Origin: Musa acuminata AAA Group
Taxonomy: Eukaryota; Streptophyta; Magnoliopsida; Zingiberales; Musaceae
Length of the DNA stretch: 64,000 nt
Reading direction: 5' to 3'
NCBI RefSeq assembly: GCF_036884655.1
Contig: NC_088340.1
Span: 27,995,501 to 28,059,500 of the forward strand
Position 1 is the stretch's first letter, and each line of letters opens with the position of its first letter. Below, one piece after another: positions 56,034 through 64,000 of this stretch. The position numbers were made by a program, and so were the translations under genes. The notes under the pieces were generated by a model that searched no databases, was not told where the DNA came from, and worked only from the letters and a program-made list of their open reading frames with translations.

Positions 56034-58099
56034 TGTTAGGATTGAGAGCACTAAGAGGGGGGGGGGGGGGGGGGGGGTGAATTAGTGCAGTGGAAAACTT
56101 TCTGCGATTAAAATCGAAAGCTGCGTTCGAACGATAAAATTGATTTCTGTGTAAAATCTGATTCTAAGCAAGATGATATTAAAGTTAATCTATGCAGGGA
56201 GTTTGCAGCTATGATGAAAACCAGAATATAGGCGCAAGCTGAAATCCGACGTTCGTACGACGAAACTGATTTACGTCTAAGTGCTGATTCGTAAATCACT
56301 TGATTAGGCAAGATGCAGTTTAAGCAAGAGTATGAAGGCAGTTTGCAGTTATGGTAAAGCTCAAAACGTAAACACAATCTGCAATATGATGATCGTACGA
56401 AAAAGCAGATTTACGTCTAAATGCTGATTCAGAAAGTAAAAGGTTTGAAACCCGATCGTAAAAGCACAGAAGGCAGTAAGCTTCAGAGGAGGTTTGCAGT
56501 AAAGATAATATGCTCAAAGTAAATGCAAACCGAGATTTAGAGTTGTTCGGTCAATCTTGACCTACTCCACTTTTGGCTTCCTCCACCTATGAGGTCACCG
56601 ACGTCAACTAGAGGCCTTCCTTCAATAGGCGAAGGCCAACCACCCTTTTACAATTTCACTCCTTTTGACGGGCTTAGGAGACAACCCTTACAGAAATTTT
56701 CTCTCATCTCTTTACAACCCAAAACTTGAAGAACAGAGGGAGGAGAACTTTTGGCCTTTACAACAATTTTGAGCTCTAAGAATCACATAAAAAGATCAAG
56801 ATTTTGGTGTGTGTCTGTGCCCTTTCAGTGCTGAATGGGTGGGGTATTTATAGGCCCCAACCTAGTTCAAATTTGGAGCTCAAAACTATCAATTCCCGGA
56901 ATTCCGGGATCAGGCGGTTGCACCTCCTGACTGGAGCGGTTGCACCGCATGGCAGAGCTCGAAGACTGAGCCTCTGGGCAGTGCCACCTCCTGTCAGGGG
57001 TGGTTGCACCTCTCTGTCAGAGCTCGAAGACTGAGCTTAGGCGGTTGCACCTCCTGACTGGGGCCGGTTGCACCGCCTGCTAGAGCTCGAAGGTCGAGCT
57101 CAAGCGGTGCTACCTCCTGTCAGGAGAGGTTGCACCGCCCAGTCTCGCTTGGAGACTGAGCCCAGGCGGTTGCACCTCTTGGCTGGGGCAGTTGCACCAC
57201 CCAGTCTCCCTGGGAGACTTAGCCCAAGCGGTTGCACCTCCTGGCTTGGGCGGTTGCACCTCCTACAGTAATTAGGGTCCGAATGGGTAGATCCATTCGG
57301 CCCAAATTGGGTCTTTCAGGGGCCAAATTGCTCCAAGATTAAGTTAATGAGATCACCTCCCATTTCCAACTTAATTATTGTGCTAACTATGATTTTTCCT
57401 AAGACATTTACTGCAACTTGCTCCGGTGCGTCAATCGCTTCTTCCAGCGAGCTTCTGGCGAACTTCCGTCGATCATCCGATGAACCCTCGGTGATGCTCC
57501 TACGGACTTCCGGCAAACTCCTGGACTTGCGATGATCCACTTGGCGAGTTCCGACGAGCTTCTTTGGCAAGCTCTTGGACTTCTCGGATTTGTTCCCGTA
57601 GAACCTCCGACGATTGTCCGAACTTCCTTCGAGCTCTCGAACTCCCAACTTATGGCAACTCCTACTTCATGTCTTACTTTCATCGTAGTTAATCCTGCAC
57701 ATGTAAACAAAACTTCGATCGAGACAATTAATCCTAAGCAATTAACCAAGTTGTCCGGCATGTCATTGGTCCCTCGACGTTTCGTCCGATTTTTCGGCGC
57801 ATCATCCTTTCCTGCGGCCTATTGCCCAATCGGCCAGTTGGCTCCGCAACTCCGATATCTTTGGCACAATACCCGCTCTTCTTGGCCCGATGCCCGAGTC
57901 CACGGCCCGAAGCCTTCTGTCGATACATCGACCGATCCACCGGCCCGACGTCCAATCTTCTGACATGTTCCTCCGGCAAAACATGATTTTCCTACTTTAA
58001 TTGTCTCATCTTGATCGAGGCATCCTGCGTCACTCAAAACGCAGATTAAATCATAAACATATATCAAGTAGTTTCATCATCAAAATACGAGATTCAACA
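56034..58099 (-). repeat. T5 3' LTR, 2066 bp
   Basis: Plus view TGTTAGG...GATTCAACA. Oligo-G tract about 20 long at 56056-56077, TATA complement 56845-56852, minisatellite 56915-57270. Very similar to the 5' LTR by eye. Confidence 0.93.
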
Positions 58100-58113
58100 A
58101 TCTCCCCCTTTTT
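58100..58113 (-). promoter_or_regulatory. T5 polypurine tract
   Basis: Minus-strand AAAAAGGGGGAGAT ending at the LTR. Confidence 0.9.
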
Positions 58114-60771
58114 GATGATGACAACCGCTTGATGACGGAGTTAAACTTAACTCCCGGAGTTTAAACAAACTCCCCCTATCAATATGCCATATTGATAGAA
58201 TCTTGAATTCAAACTGAATTCAAGTCATTGCAATATTCATCATGAATACTTGCAACACGTCATTATGAACTTATGCATAAACTTATGCATAACATGTCAT
58301 GTCATCAACATACTTCTCCCCCTTTGTCATCAACAAAAAGGAGAAGTACCACAATCAAGTGTTTATGATATTGGTTCAACTCATTGCATGAAAAACATAA
58401 TATCAAGTTTTATCATCATGCAGTTTTGAAGCCAGAAAATTTAGCAAATGTTACATCATGCTTAGAACATTCAAGCTATCAAGTTTTAGATATGCAAGTT
58501 TTACAGCATACAAGATAGCACTTTTATAACATGCAAGCTAGCAATGTTGCAACATTTTAGAACTTGCAAGCTAGCAATTTAGAGATGTTCAAGAAGGCAA
58601 CTCTTGCTTCTTGAAATATGCAAGTTGCAAGCTAGCAAATTTTTACGATATGCAAGTTTTGCTTCTTAAGATAGGCAAGATAGCACTTTTGCAATTTTTG
58701 TTTGGCAAGCTTGTGATGTTCAAGATAACAAGCTCTTTCTTCTCTTTTGAGAAGTGTCATTTTTGCTTTCTTTGCAAAGTGCAAGCTAGCAAAATGCCAA
58801 ACTAGCATGAGATAATGTTTTACATGAGACAAGCAAACAATTTGGCAAGTGTTACATTTGCATCTTCTCTTTAGATGTGCAAGAAAATAAACAAGTTTTT
58901 GCATTTTCTTGACATTTCAAGCTTGCAATTATCGGTGATGTTCAAGATAGCAATTTATTCTCTTTTGTAATTTTTGTCTTTTTCTTGAATTGTGCTAGCA
59001 ATCTATCTCCCCCTTTGTCATTGTAAAAAATAAGGGAAAAACCCTTTACATCAATTTCTAAATCATGACAAAGGTAAGTAATCATTTTTATTTGTGCATC
59101 ATTATAGTTTCAATGCACAAATTCATTAACATTACATTTCATTTTTTTATGCACGATACCGAAAAATCAATCATCATCATGAGCATATCAAACATGATAT
59201 TCAAGCATTCATGATATATCATTTTGGCAACATGATCATAGATATTCAAATGATGGTATCTAAATGTCAGAATTCATTACATCCTATTATGCATGATCAT
59301 TAACTCCTCATTTGTATTTCATGCATTATTTCATTTCATCTCATAAGGAATTTCAAGAAGAGTTATTGGATGATGAGATAAATATTTTATGAATACACGG
59401 AATTGTATAAAAATCATATCATAAGTGTTTCATGTATTCATATTATCACATGAAGCATATTATCATTTTTAAGATTCATAACATAAATAATGTTATTACT
59501 ATTTCATCAAAATCAATTTCGAGATTCACACAATATTATGAAATCATTAATCTCGATAAGATGGGAAAAGCATTTTCTTTTTAAGTGATTCTTTTAACAC
59601 ATCATAAAAAACTCATTCATAATTCAAGTGATTTACAAGATATCATAAATGAATTTATCACTTGTATTTCATCAAAATCGAGAACTCTAGAGATAGAAAA
59701 TGATTGAAGCATTTAACATGATTGAAGCATGATTCATATTTAAAGTGTATCTTATGTCGTAAATACGAATCAAGCATTTGTCAAATCGAAATCATCCTCA
59801 AAATTACATTCAATAAATTCATATATGATAAGCATAGATTTATTGAAAAATCAATAAGATAGAGGATTACATTTCAAGTGTTCATCAATTGTAGCATTTC
59901 ATCACATGGTAAGATATCAATGCGTAAAATTACGATACAAGTTTTTGATATCTTAACGCATGATGCACACATGGCATAATGCAAATTTGGCAATCATAGC
60001 ATCAATTCATATAAGCATTGCAAATATGGCAATCATATCAATTCATATATCTCTTGATGATGCAAGCATGGGATAATCATAGCATATCTCTTGTTTATAG
60101 CATCAATTCATATATTTCTCCCCTTTTTTAAGTGTTTCATCTTAAGTGATCGATTTCATGTTAGCATGCCTTTTCATTTATGTCAAATGAAAACATGCAT
60201 CAACGTTTAGGATCGTAAAATGAATTTCATCATAAAACCATCAATCACAAAAATCATCATGTATAACTTTAAAATCTCATGCATAAAATCGTCAAATCAT
60301 AGTATCAAAACTTTAATATTTTCATTGCAACATTAAGCAAGGTTTCATTGAACATAATTTTGAATGATTCTTATAAATGCCTAAAACTTCTTTAGTTTTA
60401 ATTTATATGATTGACTTTATAATAGCATGCTCAAATCTTTATTCTTATGTCAAAACCATACATCATATTTAACAAACAAAGACAATGAAAAATATCAAGC
60501 CTTCCAGACAAAAGCCATGTATCGTCATTGAAAAGCAATATGAAAATCATCAAAATATACATTATTGCTTCTCAAGCACATAAATAAGATTTAATCTTAC
60601 TAGGTGTACAATCATTAGTTTTCTATCTTGCATTAACATAAGACATGCAATTTTCATTATCATTTTCAAAATTATAAGCATGATCATATTTTTGCATTTT
60701 CATTATTAAATTATTAAAAATGTAACTTTCAAGAAAATTTAAAGAAAAAGAAAAATGCATCATGAAAAACA
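58114..60771 (-). other. T5 non-coding interior
   Basis: AT-rich with no convincing frame. Palindromes (58140-58230, including TATCAATATGCCATATTGATA), PPT-like hairpins at 58313-58347 and 59006-59040, and the GCTAGC-type array 58430-59000. The 59900-60120 stretch resembles the S1 3' non-coding region. Confidence 0.75.
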
Positions 60772-61695
60772 TCATGTAATTTCGAAGTAAATTAAAGGCA
60801 TTTTGATTACCTCAGCGTCGAAAGGCGTAAAGGCATAGTTTGCCACCTCGCCTTTGTTGATTTTCTCCTCGACTTCAGAGGAGCTCGATTCATCCCAATT
60901 TTTGTTCTTCTTCTTGAGTTCAAAGCAAGTAGTTCCGTTCTTTTTACTTTTTAATTTTTGTTTCATTTGTAGTTTAAGTTCACCATCACTTGAGCTTATG
61001 CTCGAGTGGTCTTCAAATGTTCTATGTCCCAAATCCTTCCTGTTTTTTGGAAGGTGGTTCTCAAGTTCTTCACATGCATTGCACGTCATTTCATATGTGA
61101 TCAAGGAACCAATTAGTTCTTCAAGTGGAAATTGGTTCAAGTTTTTCGATTCTTGAATAGCAGTTACTTTTGAATCCCAAGGTTTAGAAAGTGAGCACAA
61201 AATCTTGTTTACGAGTTCAAAATCCGAAAAACATTTTCCAAGAGCTCTTAAACTATTGACGACATCCGTGAAACGGGTGTACATGTCGCCTATAGTCTCG
61301 CTTGGTTGCATTCGAAAAAGCTCAAAATCATGTAATAAAATGTTAACTTTCAAGTCTTTGACTCTACTAGTTCCCTCGTGCGTGATTTCAAGTGTTCGCC
61401 AAATGTCAAAAGCCGTTTTGCACGTAGAAATCCGATTGAACTCATTTTTGTCCAAAGCGCAAAATAAGACATTCATAGCCTTTGCGTTTAAAGAAAAATA
61501 CTTCTTCTCCAAATCCGACCATTCGTTCATCGGTTTAGAGGGAAGTTGAAAATCGTTTTTAACGATATTCCATAAATCCAAATTCATAGAAATCAAGAAA
61601 ACTCTCATTCGAGTTTTCCAATAAGTGTAGTCCAATCCGTTAAACAACGGTGGACGAAAAACCGATAAACCCTCTTGAAAGCCATGAAGAGCCAT
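60772..61695 (-). CDS. T5 Gag protein, zinc-knuckle-less, uninterrupted
   Basis: 307 codons, ATG at 61695, stop at 60772. Residues 1-20 'MALHGFQEGLSVFRPPLFNG', then the copia UBN2-type core with 'YWKTRMRVFLISMNLDLW', 'NAKAMNVLFCALDKNEFN', 'EITHEGTSRVKDLKVN', 'MYTRFTDVVNSLRAL' and 'LIGSLITYEMTCNACEEL'. The tail has a Ser-rich acidic stretch ('SSISSSDGEL'), a basic stretch ('KQKLKSKKNGT') and 'CFELKKKNKNWDES' to 'VIKMPLIYFEIT'. Where S1 has the CCHC knuckle, only one Cys remains. The basic stretch may bind RNA instead (inference). Expected role: cytoplasmic virus-like particle shell. It is the only uninterrupted gag here, so this element could still make its product. Confidence 0.9.
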   Translation of the reverse strand: MALHGFQEGLSVFRPPLFNGLDYTYWKTRMRVFLISMNLDLWNIVKNDFQLPSKPMNEWSDLEKKYFSLNAKAMNVLFCALDKNEFNRISTCKTAFDIWRTLEITHEGTSRVKDLKVNILLHDFELFRMQPSETIGDMYTRFTDVVNSLRALGKCFSDFELVNKILCSLSKPWDSKVTAIQESKNLNQFPLEELIGSLITYEMTCNACEELENHLPKNRKDLGHRTFEDHSSISSSDGELKLQMKQKLKSKKNGTTCFELKKKNKNWDESSSSEVEEKINKGEVANYAFTPFDAEVIKMPLIYFEIT

Positions 61696-61731
61696 TTCTC
61701 TCGGGTGTAAATCCGAAATCAGAAATACCCC

Positions 61732-61743
61732 GCTCTAATACCA
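61732..61743 (-). promoter_or_regulatory. T5 primer-binding site, one mismatch
   Basis: Minus strand TGGTATTAGAGC, versus TGGTATCAGAGC in T1, T4 and S1. Confidence 0.85.
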
Positions 61744-61745
61744 AT

Positions 61746-63817
61746 TGTTAGGATCGAGAGCACTAAGAGGGGGGGGGGTGAATTAGTGCAGCGGAAAACT
61801 TTCTGCGATTAAAATCGAAAGCTGTGTTCGAACGATAAAAATGATTTCTGTATAAAATCCAATTCTAAGCAAGATGATATTAAAGTTAATCTATGCAGGG
61901 AGTTTGCAGCTATGATGAAAATCAGAATATAGGCGCAAGCTGAAATCCGACGTTTGTACGAAGAAACGGATTTACGTCTAAGTGCTGATTCGTAAATCAC
62001 TTGATTAGGCAAGATGCAGTTTAAGCAAGAGTATGAAGGCAGTTTGCAGTTATGGTAAACCTCAAAACGTAAACGCAATCTGCAATATGATGATCGTACG
62101 AAAAAGTAGATTTACATCTAAACACTAATTCGGAAAGTAAAAGGTTTGAAACCCGATCGTAAAAGCGCAGAAGGCAGTAAGCTTCAGAGGAGGTTTGTAG
62201 TAAAGATAATATGCTCAAAGTAAATGCAAACCGAGATTTAGAGTGGTTCGGTCAATCTTGACCTACTCCACTTTTGGCTTCCTCCACCGACGAGGTCACC
62301 GACGTCAACTAGAGGCCTTCCTTCAATAGGCGAAGGCCAACCACCCTTTTACAGTTTCACTCCTTTTGACGGGCTTAGGAGACAACCCTTACAGAAATTT
62401 TCTCTCCTCTCTTTACAACTCAAAACTTGAAGAACAGAGGGAGGAGAACTTTTGGCCTTTACAACAATTTTGAGCTCTAAGAATCACAGAAAAAGATCAA
62501 GATTTCGGTGTGTGTCTGTGCCCTTTCAGTGCTGAATGGGTGGGGTATTTATAGGCCCCAATCCAGTTCAAATTTGGAGCTCAAAACTGTCAATTCCCGG
62601 AATTCCGGGATCAAGCGGTTGCACCTCCTGACTGGAGCGGTTGCACCGCCTGGCAGAGCTCGAAGACTGAGCCTCTGGGCGGTGCCACCTCCTGTCAGGG
62701 GCGGTTGCACCTCTCTGCCAAAGCTTGAAGATTGAGCTCAGGCGGTTGCACCTCCTGACTGGGGCGGTTGCACCGCCTGCCAAAGCTCGAAGACCGAGCT
62801 CAGGCGGTGCTACCTCCTGTCAGGAGAGGTTGCACCGCCCAATCTCGCTTGGAGACTGAGCCCAGGCGGTTGCACCTCCTGGCTGGGGCAGTTGCACCGC
62901 CCAGTCTCCCTGGGAGACTTAGCCCAGGCGGTTGCACCTCCTGGCTTGGGCGGTTGCACCTCCTACAGAAATCAGGGTCCGAATGGGTAGATCCATTCGG
63001 CCCAAATTGGGTCTTTCAAGGGCCCAATTGCCCCAAGATTAAGTTAATGAGATCACCTCCCATTTCCAACTTAATCATTGTGCTAACTATGATTTTTCCT
63101 AAGACATTTACTGCAACTTGCTCCGATGCGTCAATCGCTTCTTCCAGCGAGCTTCCGGCGAACTTCCGTCGATCATCCGATGAACCCTCGGTGATGCTCC
63201 TGCAGACTTCCGGCAAACTCCTGGACTAGCGACGATCCACTTGGCGAGTTCCGACGAGCTTCTTTGGCAAGCTCCTGGACTTCTCGGATTTATTCCCGCT
63301 GAACCTCCGACGACTGTCCGAACTTCCGTCGAGCTCTCGAACTCCCAACGTGATCATTGTCATGACTCCGGCACAACTCCTACTGCATGTCTTACTTTCA
63401 TCATAGTTAATCTTACACATGTAAACAAAACTTCGATCGAGACAATTAATCCTAATCAATTAACCAAGTTGTCCGGCATGTCATTGGTCCCTCGACGCTT
63501 CGTCCGATTTTTCGGTGCATCGTCCTTTCCTACGACCTATTGCCCAATCGGCCAGTTGGCTCCGCAACTCCGATATCCTTGGCACAATACCCGCTCTTCT
63601 TGGCCCGATGCCCGAGTCCACGGCCCGAAGCCTTCTGTCGATACGTCGACCGATCCACCGGCCCGACGTCCAATCTTCTAGCATGTTCCTCCGGCACAAC
63701 ATGATTTTCCTGCTTTAATTGTCTCATCCTGATCGAGGTATCCTGCGTCACTCAAAATGCAGATTAAATCATAAACATATATCAAGTAGTTTCATCATCA
63801 AAATACGAGATTCAACA
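61746..63817 (-). repeat. T5 5' LTR, 2072 bp
   Basis: Plus view TGTTAGGATCGAGAGCACTAAGAG...GATTCAACA. The oligo-G tract is about 9 long (versus about 20 in the 3' LTR). Minisatellite 62615-62970. GGGAA follows. Confidence 0.93.
62546..62553 (-). promoter_or_regulatory. T5 5' LTR TATA box
   Basis: TATAAATA on the minus strand within GGGGCCTATAAATACCCC, about 60 bp downstream of the minisatellite. The same motif occurs in every SIRE-like LTR here, so this is the likely core promoter. Confidence 0.75.
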
Positions 63818-64000
63818 GGGAAATCTTGGGGGCGACATCACATACGCAGCAAAAGAACAAGAAAACGAAATCCCCGATTCCCAATGAGATGTTCGTCGTC
63901 GTGCGAAGATTGGTGCGCAAAATCTGAGAAACTTAAAACTACGTATAGAGTAGGTTGTGTTACCTAGGGAGATCGTATATCCCTGTTTCCTTGCAAATCC
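63818..64000 (-). repeat. A2: A1-family LTR, terminal part, continues off the right edge
   Basis: It is the complement of the last ~180 bp of the A1 LTR (39739-39917 region): 'aatcttgggggcgacatcac', 'gaaatccccgattccca', 'tagggagatcgtatatccctg'. Whether a full element or a solo LTR follows cannot be seen. Confidence 0.85.

Larger units (their letters stand above)
56034..63817 (-). mobile_element. T5: complete gag-only SIRE-like element with intact gag
   Basis: 3' LTR 56034-58099, PPT, 2.65-kb interior, gag, PBS, 5' LTR 61746-63817; TSD GGGAA. 7784 bp, the best-preserved element in the window. No protease, integrase, RT or RNase H. Enzymes for copying would have to come from an S1-like partner sharing the LTR type and primer site. 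Confidence 0.95.

Noticed and set aside
60854..61549. Plus-strand frames opposite the T5 gag (also 21664-21966, 30073-30315, 52948-53190)
   Set aside because: Antisense shadows of the gag coding strand.

Overview
The window is a block of nested, mostly decayed LTR retrotransposons from a plant nuclear genome. The lineages (SIRE/Maximus-like, Angela/Tork-like and Ale-like copia, plus a Ty3/gypsy element) and the initiator-Met primer sites point to a flowering plant. A monocot is plausible, but the species cannot be named from this sequence. I see no confident host gene, rRNA, tRNA or CRISPR array. The only stretch that may be host sequence is about 46.87-47.13 kb.

Element names used here: G1 = Ty3/gypsy (1-3878, minus). 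S1 = pol-bearing SIRE-like copia, now in two pieces (3879-7168 minus and 16388-21027 plus). T1-T5 = five members of a gag-only relative with SIRE-like LTRs: T1 (7169-9234 plus 21044-29527), T2 (9235-13986 plus 29528-31846 and 39927-40152), T3 (13987-16387 plus 40153-43314), T4 (48630-55479) and T5 (56034-63817). SL1 = solo LTR (22168-24399). A1 = Angela/Tork-like copia (31847-39921). D1 = 3' end of another SIRE-like element (43315-46571). L1 = Ale-like copia (47129-48624 and 55485-56024). A2 = edge of a second A1-family LTR (56025-56033 and 63818-64000).

The main result is an inversion of about 13.9 kb between roughly 7169 and 21044. Turning that segment back repairs three broken elements at once. 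S1 becomes a single minus-strand gag-pro-IN-RT-RH element. T1 regains its 5' LTR, and its target-site duplication becomes a perfect 5-bp match (GAGGT at 9235-9239, which is ACCTC in reverse, and ACCTC at 29528-29532). The split T2 and T3 also become contiguous. The right breakpoint carries an 18-bp copy of nearby sequence and the LTR side has lost about 91 bp, as expected for repair of broken DNA.

Inferred order of events: D1 received T3. S1 entered the T3 5' LTR and T2 entered the T3 interior. T1 entered the T2 gag and A1 entered the T2 5' LTR. SL1 landed in T1. G1 cut the S1 3' LTR. The inversion came after T1. On the right, T4 and A2 entered L1, and T5 entered A2.

T5 is a complete gag-only element: two LTRs of about 2.07 kb, a TSD, a PBS, a PPT and an uninterrupted 307-codon gag. 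The whole T family carries a Gag without the CCHC zinc knuckle that S1 has, and no pol. Copies of this family presumably depended on an S1-like partner. Its LTRs and 3' non-coding DNA are rich in structured repeats: GC-rich minisatellites before the TATA box, an oligo-C hairpin at the LTR end, PPT-like hairpins and a set of palindromes before the PPT.
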